Source: Alphaproteobacteria bacterium (GTDB taxonomy: Bacteria > Pseudomonadota > Alphaproteobacteria > Rhodobacterales > Rhodobacteraceae). Taken from it: DNA of 13,536 nucleotides. The notes beneath the pieces were generated by a model. It did no database searches and was not told the origin of the DNA. It worked only from the letters and a program-made list of their open reading frames with translations. The DNA is taken from positions 1 to 13,536 of the forward strand of contig JAJRUE010000338.1 of assembly GCA_024277955.1 (NCBI GenBank), read 5' to 3'. The position numbers and the translations under genes were made by a program. Below are positions 1 to 6,361 of this stretch, piece by piece (the first letter of the stretch is position 1; every line of letters begins with the position of its first letter).

Positions 1-404
1 ATCTGGCGCAGGAAGGTGGCGACCGAGGTCTTGCCGTTGGTGCCGGTCACCGCGGCGATCACTTCGGGCTGGTCGGCGAAAAACAGCGCCGCGGCATAGG
101 CCAGCGCTTCGCGGGGGTCTTCGGCCAGCACCAGCGCCACATCCGCGCTGTCCAGCTCGGCGCGCGCCATGGCGGCGCCAGCGCGGTCGGTCAGCACCGC
201 CGCCGCCCCCTGGCGCAGCGCATAGCCGATGAATTCGGCGCCGTGCACGCGGCTGCCGGGAAGCGCTGCGAACAGCGTGCCCCTGCCCACGTCGCGGCTG
301 TCCACCGCGATGCCGGTGATCGGGGTATTGGCCTGCGCGGGCCGCGCGCCCACGGCGGTCAGCCCGAGCGCCGCGAGGGTGGTCTGTCTGGGCCGGTTGG
401 TCAT
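1..404 (-). CDS. murE: MurE, UDP-MurNAc-tripeptide ligase (N-terminal part, cut by the window edge)
   Basis: MurE is the cytoplasmic ATP-dependent ligase that adds the third amino acid (meso-diaminopimelate in Gram-negatives) to UDP-MurNAc-L-Ala-D-Glu. Only the first 134 codons are present; the frame is open to base 1. Visible are the N-terminal substrate-binding region with VDSRDVGRGTLFAALPG at residues 34-50, typical of MurE, and the Mur-ligase ATP-binding loop TGTNGKTS at residues 120-127. The central ATPase and C-terminal domains, including the residue that selects the third amino acid, lie outside the window. The ATG start at 404 is 26 bp after the ftsI stop, so it should share the dcw transcript. 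MurF also carries a TGTNGKT-type loop, but the DSR...LF.A motif and the place right after ftsI favour MurE. Confidence 0.93.
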   Translation of the reverse strand, partial: MTNRPRQTTLAALGLTAVGARPAQANTPITGIAVDSRDVGRGTLFAALPGSRVHGAEFIGYALRQGAAAVLTDRAGAAMARAELDSADVALVLAEDPREALAYAAALFFADQPEVIAAVTGTNGKTSVATFLRQ

Positions 405-430
405 CTGCGGTGCGCTCTCGAAAGGGGGAG

Positions 431-2215
431 TCAGTTCGAGGTCAGTGTTAACGTATCCGGCGTGGCAGGTTCAATCTCTGGCGGCAAGCCCAGAAGCGGC
501 GCGATGCGGCCGGTCATCTCGGCGGCCACCGGCACCGCGGTCCAGCCGGCGGTGCGCTTGATTTCGTCGAGCGTCTGCACCGAGGGTTCGTCCAGCGTGA
601 CGATCAGCACATAGCGCGGAGCGGTGGTGGGAAAGACGCTGGCGAAGGTGGCGATCACCTTGTCGTCGTAATAGCCGCCGCCGGTTTCCCTGGGCTTGTC
701 GGCGGTGCCGGTCTTGCCGCCCACGGGATAGCCTTCGACCTCGCCAAAGCTGGCGGTGCCTTCGGTCACCACCTTGCGCAGGATGCCGGTGATCCGGGCC
801 GAGGTTTCGGCCGAAATCACCCGCGGACCCGGCGCGGCGCCGTCGCGCTTGAGCACGGTCGGGGTAACCTTGGTGCCACCGTTGACCATCGCCGCATAGG
901 CCGCCGCCAGGTGCACCGGGCTGACCGCGATGCCGTGGCCATAGGCGACGGTCATGGTGGAAAGTTCGCTCCAGTTCGCGGGCAGCAGGGGCTTTGAGCC
1001 GCGCGCTTCGACCATTTCGACGGGGGTGCGGTCGAACAGCCCGAGGCTGCGCAAAAAGGCCTGCTGGCGTTCGGCGCCGATTTCCTGGGCGATGCGCGCG
1101 GTGCCGATGTTGGAGGATTTGATCACCACCTTGGCCACCGACATGGAGTTGCCGTAGTTGCGGAAATCGCGGATCGTGAACTTGCCCCAGCGCAGAGGGC
1201 CGCGGGTGTCGACCTTGGTTTCCGGCGTCACCAGGCCGAGATCCAGCGCCTGGCCGATGGTAAAGGGCTTGAACACCGACCCCAGTTCGTAAACGCCCTG
1301 CAGCGCCCGGTTGAACAGCGGGCTGTCGGCGGCAAAGCCCTTGGTCAGCGGCGCGGGCCGCGTGTTGGGGTCGAAATCGGGCAGCGACACCATGGAAATG
1401 ATTTCGCCGGTGCGCACGTCCATCAGCACCGAGGCGGCGCCCTTGGCCTTCATCAGCTTCATGCCGCCCGCCAGCACGCGTTCGGCCGCCGCCTGAATGG
1501 TCAGGTCGATCGACAGCTGCAGCGGCTGGCCGGCGGTGGCCGGGTCGCGCAGGCGCGCATCGAAGGTCTTTTCCACCCCGGCGACGCCGACGATCTCGGC
1601 GGCATGCACCCCTTCGCGCCCAAAGGTGGCGCCACCCAGCACATGCGCCGCCAGACGCCCGTTCGGATAAAGCCGCATTTCGCGCGGCCCGAACAGCAGG
1701 CCGGGATCGCCGATGTCATGCACCAACTGCTGCTGTTCGGGGCTGATCTTCTTCTTGATCCAGATGAACTTGCGCCCGCCGGTGAACTGCTTGAGCAGCC
1801 TGGCTTCGTCCAGATCGGGGAAAATGCGCGCCAGTTCGCGCGCCGCCACCGCCTTGTCCACCATCAGCGGCGGCTGGGCGTAAAGCGCGTTGGTCACCAG
1901 GTTGGTGGCCAGGATGCGGCCGTTGCGGTCGACGATGTCGCCGCGCTGGGCGATGATCGCGGCGCCGGTGGCCGAGGCGCGCGGCTCTTCCGGTTCGCTG
2001 GCGGCCAGCAGCCCCATGCGCACGCCCACGGTAACAAAACCCAGCAGGAACAGCACCCCCATCACCAGCAGCCGGCCTTCGGCGCACTGGCGCTGGCGGT
2101 CGCGCATCTGTTCGTGGCGCAGGCGGATGTTTTCGCGTTCGATGGCGTCGGGGTTCTCGCCCTTCTGGCGGGCCGAAAGGATGCGGGTCAGCGGGCGCAG
2201 CGGGGTGCGGATCAT
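431..2215 (-). CDS. ftsI: FtsI (PBP3), septal peptidoglycan transpeptidase
   Basis: Class B penicillin-binding protein that cross-links septal peptidoglycan in the divisome, anchored in the inner membrane with its catalytic domain in the periplasm. The 594-aa product has a charged cytoplasmic N-terminus and one membrane segment at about residues 49-70. A PBP dimerisation region begins near RGDIVDRNG (91-99). The transpeptidase domain carries all three active-site motifs: SVFK at 313-316 with the nucleophile Ser313, SSN at 367-369 and KTG at 501-503. Length is normal for FtsI. The start codon overlaps the ftsL stop by 4 bp (ATGA), which suggests translational coupling, and murE follows after 26 bp. 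The rodA-linked PBP2 is the related alternative, but the dcw position argues for FtsI. Confidence 0.96.
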   Translation of the reverse strand: MIRTPLRPLTRILSARQKGENPDAIERENIRLRHEQMRDRQRQCAEGRLLVMGVLFLLGFVTVGVRMGLLAASEPEEPRASATGAAIIAQRGDIVDRNGRILATNLVTNALYAQPPLMVDKAVAARELARIFPDLDEARLLKQFTGGRKFIWIKKKISPEQQQLVHDIGDPGLLFGPREMRLYPNGRLAAHVLGGATFGREGVHAAEIVGVAGVEKTFDARLRDPATAGQPLQLSIDLTIQAAAERVLAGGMKLMKAKGAASVLMDVRTGEIISMVSLPDFDPNTRPAPLTKGFAADSPLFNRALQGVYELGSVFKPFTIGQALDLGLVTPETKVDTRGPLRWGKFTIRDFRNYGNSMSVAKVVIKSSNIGTARIAQEIGAERQQAFLRSLGLFDRTPVEMVEARGSKPLLPANWSELSTMTVAYGHGIAVSPVHLAAAYAAMVNGGTKVTPTVLKRDGAAPGPRVISAETSARITGILRKVVTEGTASFGEVEGYPVGGKTGTADKPRETGGGYYDDKVIATFASVFPTTAPRYVLIVTLDEPSVQTLDEIKRTAGWTAVPVAAEMTGRIAPLLGLPPEIEPATPDTLTLTSN

Positions 2216-2565
2216 GGGCGCGGCTCCTCGATCCGGCCGACCACGTCGACGGCATTGCGGATCGGCGCAATCAGCGGTTCCGGCGGGTAGGCCACCTGGT
2301 CGATGCGCGCGAACTGGCGCGGGGTCAGCGGCAACAGGCCGAGCCGGTCAAAGTTGATGTCGGCCAGCTCGCGCAGCCGGTCCGGGCGGTTCAGATAGGC
2401 CCATTCGGCGCGCAAGACGCTGAGCTCTTCGCGCAGGTCGGCGATTTCGGTCTGCAGCGCGCTCACGTCGCGCACCGCCTGCTGGGTTTCGTAGTTTTCG
2501 CGGTAGGCCCAAAAGGCCAGCCCCATCACCGCCACCGCGGCCAGGATCAGGATCAGTGGTCTCAT
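2212..2565 (-). CDS. ftsL: FtsL, divisome bitopic membrane protein
   Basis: Small bitopic division protein that in other bacteria works with FtsB and FtsQ to activate the FtsW-FtsI septal synthase. The 117-aa product has a short N-terminus, a hydrophobic membrane segment at about residues 3-20 and then a heptad-like, charged stretch at about 29-57 (QTEIADLREELSVLRAEW) expected to form a coiled coil. The motif LNRPDRLRELA at about 58-68 is typical of alphaproteobacterial FtsL. The proline-rich C-terminal tail has no evident motif. FtsL diverges strongly in sequence, so the call rests equally on topology, size and position between rsmH and ftsI. Both ends overlap neighbours by 4 bp (ATGA), so translation of rsmH, ftsL and ftsI is probably coupled. 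Confidence 0.92.
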   Translation of the reverse strand: MRPLILILAAVAVMGLAFWAYRENYETQQAVRDVSALQTEIADLREELSVLRAEWAYLNRPDRLRELADINFDRLGLLPLTPRQFARIDQVAYPPEPLIAPIRNAVDVVGRIEEPRP

Positions 2566-3578
2566 GTGTTTCCCCCCGGAAGAATGTCGGCCAGAATGTC
2601 GCCCCCCGGCAGGCCGATGACGGCGCGCTCGACCGGTCTGGCCGGCGCCTCGGTGCGCCGGGCGAGCCGCAGCCGGGCCGAACGCGCGCGGGGATTGGCC
2701 GCCAGTTCCTCTGCATCCGGTCCGATCGCCTTGCCCGCCAGCCGGAAGCCGGGGGTTTCGGCGGCGCGTTCGGGCGCGTAGCGGCTGCCGCCGCCGCCCG
2801 ACGAGGCGCGCGCCTGCAGGAACCGCTTGACGATGCGGTCCTCGAGCGAATGAAAGCTGACCACCGCCAGCCAGCCGTCCGGCGCCAGCGCGCGCTCGGC
2901 GGCCTCCAGCCCGGCCAGCAGTTCGCCGAACTCGTCGTTCACCGCGATGCGCAGCGCCTGAAAGCTGCGGGTCGCCGGGTGGCTTTGGCCCGGCTTGCGG
3001 CGCGGCAGGGATCTTTCAACGATTTCCGTCAGTTGCCGGGTGGTGACGATGGGCGCCTCGGTCCGCGCCTGCACGATCCGGCGGGCGATCCGACGCGCGG
3101 CGCGTTCTTCGCCGTAGTGGTAAAGGATGTCGGCGAGCGTCGATTCTTCGGCCCGGTTCACCAGGTCGGCGGCGGACAGGCCCGACTGGCTCATCCGCAT
3201 GTCCAGCGGGCCGTCTTTCATGAAGGAAAAGCCGCGTTCGGCCTGGTCGAGCTGCATCGAAGACACCCCGAGATCCAGCACCACGCCCGAAAGGTTCTGC
3301 CCGTATTCGTCCATCTTCGAAAACGTGCCCTGCACCAGCTCCAGCCGGTCGCCATAGTCGCCCGCCCAGCCTGCGGCCATGGCGAAAACCGCCGGGTCGC
3401 GGTCGATCCCGATGAGTTTCCCGGCGCCCGCCTTCAGCAGCGCGCGCGCATAACCGCCAGCGCCAAAGGTGCCGTCCAGCCAGGTGCCGGAAACCGGCGC
3501 GACCGCCGCCAGAAGCGGGCGCAGCAAAACGGGAACATGCGGGGGATCGCCAGCCGGGACACGCGCCGCCGCCGCCAT
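2562..3578 (-). CDS. rsmH: RsmH (MraW), 16S rRNA C1402 N4-methyltransferase
   Basis: S-adenosylmethionine-dependent methyltransferase that modifies N4 of C1402 in the decoding site of 16S rRNA. The 338-aa product shows the RsmH opening HVPVLLRPLL at about residues 14-23. The SAM-binding motif I is LDGTFGAGGYARALL at about 34-48. A conserved block (LDLGVSSMQLDQAERGFSF, then DMRM) lies near residues 100-130, and VSFHSLEDRIVK lies in the C-terminal half. It is the second gene of the dcw cluster, 3 bp after the mraZ stop and overlapping ftsL by 4 bp. The ATG at 3578 is chosen because it gives the usual short alanine-rich lead-in before HVPVLL. The protein is complete for the family. Confidence 0.96.
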   Translation of the reverse strand: MAAAARVPAGDPPHVPVLLRPLLAAVAPVSGTWLDGTFGAGGYARALLKAGAGKLIGIDRDPAVFAMAAGWAGDYGDRLELVQGTFSKMDEYGQNLSGVVLDLGVSSMQLDQAERGFSFMKDGPLDMRMSQSGLSAADLVNRAEESTLADILYHYGEERAARRIARRIVQARTEAPIVTTRQLTEIVERSLPRRKPGQSHPATRSFQALRIAVNDEFGELLAGLEAAERALAPDGWLAVVSFHSLEDRIVKRFLQARASSGGGGSRYAPERAAETPGFRLAGKAIGPDAEELAANPRARSARLRLARRTEAPARPVERAVIGLPGGDILADILPGGNT

Positions 3579-3581
3579 CGC

Positions 3582-4085
3582 CTATTGCCCCCTGGACCGT
3601 CCCAGCAGGGACAGCGGATCGAAGTCTTCGGGCTGCTGTTCGAGGAAGGCGCGGGTCTTGGCCAGTTCGACCGCCTCGTAGGTTTCGGGCTTCCAGATCT
3701 TGAAGGTGTCGCCCGAGCCGATGAAAAACGCTTCGCCCTCGAGCCCGATCTTTTCGCGCAGTTTGAGCGGCAGCACCAGGCGGCCGTCGCCGTCCACCTC
3801 GGTCGGGTAGGACTGGCCGTGAAACAGATGTTCGAGGATGCGCCGTTCGGGCGAGCCGCGCGGCAGGTCGGCGATCTCGGCATCGACCTCGTCGATGGCC
3901 TCGATGGTATAGCATTCGAGATGTTTCTGGGTGTCGCCGCCATAGACGATGACCAGTTGCGGGCGCAGGCCCTTTTTCCAGTCGGGATCGCCGCTTTCGA
4001 GCACGCGGCGAAACAGGGCCGGGATCGAGACCCTGCCCTTGGCATCCACCTTGTGGTGGCTTTCACCTCTGAACCTGCGTGCCAC
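3582..4085 (-). CDS. mraZ: MraZ, DNA-binding regulator at the head of the dcw cluster
   Basis: MraZ is a ring-forming DNA-binding protein of the AbrB/SpoVT class. In E. coli it represses its own operon by binding TGGGN repeats spaced by 5 nt. The 167-aa product has two SpoVT-AbrB-like halves, with DAKGRVSIPALFRRVL at residues 14-29 and DGDGRLVLPLKLREKIGL at about 98-115. The extra C-terminal tail ends GRSRGQ. The start is GTG at 4085: it gives MARRFRGESHHKVD, and a purine-rich AAGAGAGG lies 11 nt upstream. No better in-frame start is visible. The first gene of the cluster follows a long leader with its own terminator, described in separate entries. Candidate binding sites for the protein itself lie at 4339-4378, 4504-4533 and 4638-4667. 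Confidence 0.95.
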   Translation of the reverse strand: MARRFRGESHHKVDAKGRVSIPALFRRVLESGDPDWKKGLRPQLVIVYGGDTQKHLECYTIEAIDEVDAEIADLPRGSPERRILEHLFHGQSYPTEVDGDGRLVLPLKLREKIGLEGEAFFIGSGDTFKIWKPETYEAVELAKTRAFLEQQPEDFDPLSLLGRSRGQ

Positions 4086-4130
4086 GGTCTGTGCGGCCTC
4101 TCTTCAAGATCCCTCGTCGTGCCCCCCGAA

Positions 4131-4172
4131 TGAAAACGGCGGATTGAGCTGCTGCCACTGCCCAATCCGCCG
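4131..4172 (-). terminator. Rho-independent terminator inside the mraZ leader
   Basis: On the minus strand a perfect 10-bp stem, CGGCGGATTG with CAATCCGCCG (4172-4163 and 4146-4137), encloses a 16-nt loop. It is followed at once by TTTTCATTC. It lies about 45 nt before the mraZ GTG, far from the end of any upstream gene. It therefore probably works as an attenuator within the dcw leader. The loop is large and the T-run only four long, so partial readthrough is expected, as needed for the downstream genes. Confidence 0.8.
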
Positions 4173-4334
4173 CCCTCGTCCCATTTCTGGGTTGTCCAGC
4201 TGCGCGCGCCACCTGGGGGGATGTCTGCTCGCCCGCGCGCCGGATCTCTTCGTCGGATGAAGCGGGTGCCTGTATGAAACCTGACTTGGGAGATTACCGG
4301 GGTCTTGCTGCCCCTTTAGCCCGTCCTCATCGTG
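4131..4334 (-). ncRNA. upsM: UpsM-like sRNA from the dcw 5' leader
   Basis: In Rhodobacter sphaeroides the dcw cluster is preceded by an unusually long (about 268 nt) 5' leader. Termination inside that leader yields the sRNA UpsM, reported as conserved in Rhodobacteraceae and cleaved by RNase E under stress. The architecture here matches: a promoter candidate at 4341-4368, a leader of about 250 nt with no gene, and a terminator hairpin shortly before mraZ. A transcript from about 4334 to 4131 would be about 200 nt. Further possible stems include GGGG/CCCC around 4296-4315 in its 5' half. Both ends are inferred, and I have compared architecture rather than an aligned sequence. Confidence 0.7.
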
Positions 4335-4338
4335 CAAT

Positions 4339-4378
4339 CAGGAATACACGGGAATTCATGGAAATCAACAGAAATTTT
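4339..4378 (+). promoter_or_regulatory. MraZ-box-like decamer array over the dcw promoter
   Basis: Four consecutive 10-bp units on the plus strand read CAGGAATACA, CGGGAATTCA, TGGAAATCAA and CAGAAATTTT, with the conserved (C/T)(G/A)G(G/A)AA at the same place in each. E. coli MraZ is known to bind three TGGGN repeats with 5-nt spacers, i.e. a 10-bp period. The array spans the -35 to -10 region of the promoter candidate, as expected for autorepression. The first and last units are weak matches. Confidence 0.5.
4341..4368 (-). promoter_or_regulatory. Candidate main promoter of the dcw leader/UpsM
   Basis: On the minus strand TTGATT (4368-4363) and TATTCC (4346-4341) are separated by 16 bp, giving a plausible sigma-70-type promoter with a start near 4334. 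The -10 is weak. Support comes from position: the predicted leader length (about 250 nt) is close to that known for Rhodobacter, and the decamer repeat array at 4339-4378 covers exactly this element. Confidence 0.5.
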
Positions 4379-4457
4379 CGAGATCATGCGCCGAAAGGCG
4401 TGAAGCTACCCCTGAAAAACAAGGGGATTCGCGCAATCCGGCGATGACGCTGTCTAT

Positions 4458-4487
4458 TTGTGGCGGAACAGGAAATTTGAGCCACAA
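4458..4487. promoter_or_regulatory. Inverted repeat TTGTGGC-N16-GCCACAA
   Basis: Perfect 7-bp arms (4458-4464 and 4481-4487) flank an A/T-rich 16-bp centre, about 90 bp upstream of the dcw promoter candidate. It could be an operator for a dimeric regulator or the stem of a longer leader RNA. I do not recognise the site. Confidence 0.3.
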
Positions 4488-4503
4488 TATCTGGTATGCG
4501 ACG

Positions 4504-4533
4504 GGAATTCCGGCCAATTCCCGCGAATTCCCG
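4504..4533 (-). promoter_or_regulatory. MraZ-box-like decamer array, middle copy
   Basis: Three minus-strand decamers in exact 10-bp register: CGGGAATTCG (4533-4524), CGGGAATTGG (4523-4514) and CCGGAATTCC (4513-4504). The spacing and GGGAA core match the known E. coli MraZ operator form (TGGGN with 5-nt spacers), with C in place of T. The 10-mer ACGGGAATTC at 4501-4510 recurs exactly at 4348-4357 inside the promoter-proximal array. Confidence 0.5.
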
Positions 4534-4637
4534 AAAGAATGTCGATTTTTTTGACGCCCAAGCCTGAGACGTGCTGATTTCGCGGGCGAATCAGCGAAAA
4601 ACCGGGCGGAATCCGGCGGGTGGGCGGGCGATTCGAA

Positions 4638-4667
4638 TCGAATTCGGGCCATTCCCACGATTTCCCA
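4638..4667 (-). promoter_or_regulatory. MraZ-box-like decamer array, distal copy
   Basis: On the minus strand TGGGAAATCG (4667-4658) and TGGGAATGGC (4657-4648) give two exact TGGGA boxes with a 5-nt spacer, followed in register by a poor third unit CCGAATTCGA (4647-4638). This is the closest match in the window to the E. coli MraZ operator consensus. It lies about 300 bp from the promoter candidate, so it would need looping, or a further upstream promoter that I could not find. Confidence 0.45.
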
Positions 4668-4675
4668 GGCACGTC

Positions 4676-4696
4676 CCGGGCGCAGGGCGCGCCCGG
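4676..4696. repeat. GC-rich hairpin CCGGGCGC/GCGCCCGG
   Basis: Perfect 8-bp arms with a 5-nt loop. With the stronger hairpin at 4737-4761 it lies just downstream of mrp and may help end mrp transcription. There is no T-run. Confidence 0.35.
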
Positions 4697-4736
4697 CGGT
4701 GCGGGGCAGCGGATGGTCTGTGTTGGGGGGCGTTGG

Positions 4737-4761
4737 GGGGGCGCCGGGCGGCGGCGCCCCC
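4737..4761 (-). terminator. Probable mrp terminator hairpin without U-tract
   Basis: A perfect 10-bp GC stem (GGGGGCGCCG with CGGCGCCCCC) and a 5-nt loop start about 20 bp after the mrp stop codon. It is too stable to ignore, but no T-run follows, so it may be an mRNA 3'-end stabiliser or act with Rho rather than as a classical intrinsic terminator. Confidence 0.5.
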
Positions 4762-4781
4762 TGGGTGTCGGATGCGTGAAC

Positions 4782-5882
4782 TCAGGCGACGCCGCGCGCC
4801 ACCAGGTCGCGGGCGAGATCGCCGTAGGCCCGGGCCGCCGGGCCATCGCCCAGCGCGATCGGCCTGCCTTCGTCGCCGGCAAGCCGCACGTCCAGCGACA
4901 GCGGCAGCGTCGCCAGCAGCGGCACACCCATGGCGGCGGCCTCGTCGCGCACGCCGCCGTGGCCGAAGATATGGGCTTCGTGGCCGCAGTCGGGGCAGAC
5001 ATAGGTCGACATGTTCTCGATCAGCCCGATGATCGGGGTGTTGACCTTGCCGAACATGCTGATCGCCTTGCGCGCGTCGATCAGCGCCACGTCCTGGGGG
5101 GTCGACACCACGATGGCGCCGGTGACCTCGGTCTTCTGGCTCAGCGTCAGCTGCACGTCGCCCGTGCCCGGCGGCAGGTCGACGATCAGCGCATCCAGTT
5201 CGCCCCATTCGACCTGCAGCAGCATCTGTTGCAGCGCCCCCATCAGCATCGGGCCGCGCCAGACCAGCGCTTCCTTTTCCGGCACCATCAGGCCGATGGA
5301 CATGAATTTCACCCCATGCGCGTCCAGCGGCACCAGGGTCTTGCCGTCGGGCGACTGGGGTTTGCGGTTCTTGCCCATCATCCGCGGCTGCGACGGGCCC
5401 AGGATATCGGCGTCCAGCAGCCCCACCCGGCGGCCCTGGCGCGCCAGCGCCACCGCCAGGTTGGACGACACCGTGGATTTGCCCACCCCGCCCTTGCCCG
5501 AAGCGACAGCGATCACATTGGCGACGCCTTCGATGCGGATCGGGCCGGCCTGGGGTTTCGGATGGCCGCCGATCTTGAGGTCGGGCGGCGGCGCGGCGGG
5601 CCTGGCGCCGGGGGCCGGGGCGGGTTTGCCGGCGGGGCCGTGGGCGGTCAGCACCGCCGACACCTTGCCCACGCCGGGCAGCGCCGCGACCACCTTTTCG
5701 GCGGTAGCGGTGATGTCGCCCAGCGCCTGGGCCTGCTCGGGGGAAGCGGCCTCGATCACGAAAGACACCTTGTCGCCGTCGATGCGCAGCGCGCGCACCA
5801 TGTCGCGGGTGACGATGTCGCCGCCGTCGGGCAGCGCCACGCCGGTCAGCGCCACCTTCACGTCCTGTTCAGTTATTGCCAT
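4782..5882 (-). CDS. mrp: Mrp/ApbC family Fe-S cluster carrier ATPase
   Basis: Mrp/ApbC proteins are cytoplasmic P-loop NTPases that bind and transfer Fe-S clusters to apoproteins. The 366-aa product has an N-terminal MIP18/DUF59-type domain (residues about 1-80) and an Ala/Pro-rich linker (about 83-112). The MinD/ParA-class NTPase domain follows. The deviant Walker A motif GKGGVGKST is at 129-137, LLDADILGPSQ at about 155-165, and VDLPPGTGD at about 234-242. The metal-binding CPDC is at 296-299, directly after ENMSTYV. Length and order are standard for the proteobacterial form. It is transcribed alone toward the dcw leader and is divergent from the DUF1127 gene. The ATG at 5882 begins the DUF59 domain normally; no strong ribosome site is visible. 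The usual name is mrp or apbC. Confidence 0.93.
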   Translation of the reverse strand: MAITEQDVKVALTGVALPDGGDIVTRDMVRALRIDGDKVSFVIEAASPEQAQALGDITATAEKVVAALPGVGKVSAVLTAHGPAGKPAPAPGARPAAPPPDLKIGGHPKPQAGPIRIEGVANVIAVASGKGGVGKSTVSSNLAVALARQGRRVGLLDADILGPSQPRMMGKNRKPQSPDGKTLVPLDAHGVKFMSIGLMVPEKEALVWRGPMLMGALQQMLLQVEWGELDALIVDLPPGTGDVQLTLSQKTEVTGAIVVSTPQDVALIDARKAISMFGKVNTPIIGLIENMSTYVCPDCGHEAHIFGHGGVRDEAAAMGVPLLATLPLSLDVRLAGDEGRPIALGDGPAARAYGDLARDLVARGVA

Positions 5883-5980
5883 GTCGCAGCATCCCGTGTT
5901 GTTTCGCGCCTAACTTGCCCCCTGCCCGGCCAAACACAAGCCCCCTGCGCCAATAGGTCCGGATATAGGTCAGAAAGACT

Positions 5981-5997
5981 TATGCATTTTCTGCATA
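5981..5997. promoter_or_regulatory. Inverted repeat TATGCA-TTTTC-TGCATA
   Basis: Perfect 6-bp arms with a 5-bp centre in the 218-bp divergent region between mrp and the DUF1127 gene. It could be an operator serving either direction. I do not recognise a regulator for it. Confidence 0.3.
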
Positions 5998-6019
5998 GCG
6001 GCATTGACCAAAGGCGGGA

Positions 6020-6046
6020 TTGTGCAGGTGCAGCAATTGCCTATTT
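6020..6046 (+). promoter_or_regulatory. Candidate alternative-sigma (RpoH-type) promoter for DUF1127-CcsR
   Basis: TTGTGC (6020-6025) and CTATTT (6041-6046) are 15 bp apart and about 55 bp ahead of the DUF1127 ATG. In Rhodobacter the equivalent locus is driven by the RpoHI/RpoHII heat-shock sigma factors. The match is loose and the assignment rests partly on that known regulation. Confidence 0.3.
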
Positions 6047-6100
6047 TCACCTCATCGAAGCGACGATGCTTCACCAACACGATTTCAAGGGCCGAAGACA

Positions 6101-6316
6101 ATGGCATTCGCACAAGACATCCGCACGATCGAGGCCGGCCTGGCCCAGCGCATCGCAACCGCCTTCAAGACGGTGGCCGCGCGTTATGCCCAGTACCGGC
6201 TCGAAGCCAAGACCTACAAGGCGCTTTCCGCGTTGAGCGACCGCGAACTGGAAGACCTCGGGCTGAACCGCTCGGGTCTGCGTTCGATCGCCCACGAGGC
6301 CGCCACTCACAACTGA
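6101..6316 (+). CDS. ccaF1: Small DUF1127 protein, CcaF1-like
   Basis: A 71-aa basic protein with a predicted helical N-terminus. The C-terminal DUF1127 core, YKALSALSDRELEDLGLNRS, lies at about residues 39-58 and is followed by GLRSIAHEA. In Rhodobacter sphaeroides the DUF1127 protein CcaF1 (RSP_6037) is an RNA-binding protein involved in sRNA maturation and RNA turnover. Its gene is cotranscribed with the CcsR sRNAs. Here, too, four CCUCC-loop hairpins begin 10 bp after the stop, which makes the CcaF1 assignment likely, although DUF1127 proteins are numerous. The ATG at 6101 is preferred over an upstream in-frame TTG at 6020, which would add 27 residues unlike the family. AAGG ends 10 nt before the ATG. 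Confidence 0.85.
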   Translation: MAFAQDIRTIEAGLAQRIATAFKTVAARYAQYRLEAKTYKALSALSDRELEDLGLNRSGLRSIAHEAATHN

Positions 6317-6325
6317 CGACGGAAC

Positions 6326-6358
6326 TCACGGACCCCTTCCTCCCTGGGGGTCTTGTGA
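6326..6358 (+). ncRNA. ccsR1: CcsR-like hairpin 1 (CCUCC loop)
   Basis: GACCCC (6331-6336) pairs with GGGGTC (6347-6352) around the loop TTCCTCCCTG. A lower stem TCAC/GTGA (6326-6329, 6355-6358) extends it across a small internal loop. The loop exposes CCTCC, complementary to Shine-Dalgarno sequences. The same 10-nt loop recurs in hairpins 2 and 3 on unrelated stems, so the structure with its loop is what is conserved. Ends of the mature RNA are not visible. Confidence 0.8.
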
Positions 6359-6361
6359 CAC

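Larger units (their letters stand above)
4426..4639. other. Cluster of five GANTC (CcrM-type) sites
   Basis: GANTC sites occur at 4426-4430, 4588-4592, 4609-4613, 4630-4634 and 4635-4639. The last two form a perfect 12-bp palindrome, CGATTCGAATCG, at 4629-4640. CcrM methylates GANTC in many alphaproteobacteria and links promoter state to the cell cycle. The cluster lies in the upstream region of the division genes. It could instead be a by-product of the A/T-richer composition here. Confidence 0.4.

Noticed and set aside
4153..4185. Two further TGGG words on the minus strand near the leader terminator, as extra MraZ boxes.
   Set aside because: Their spacing is 19 bp rather than 10, and one is part of the terminator stem-loop, so they lack the register seen in the three arrays.
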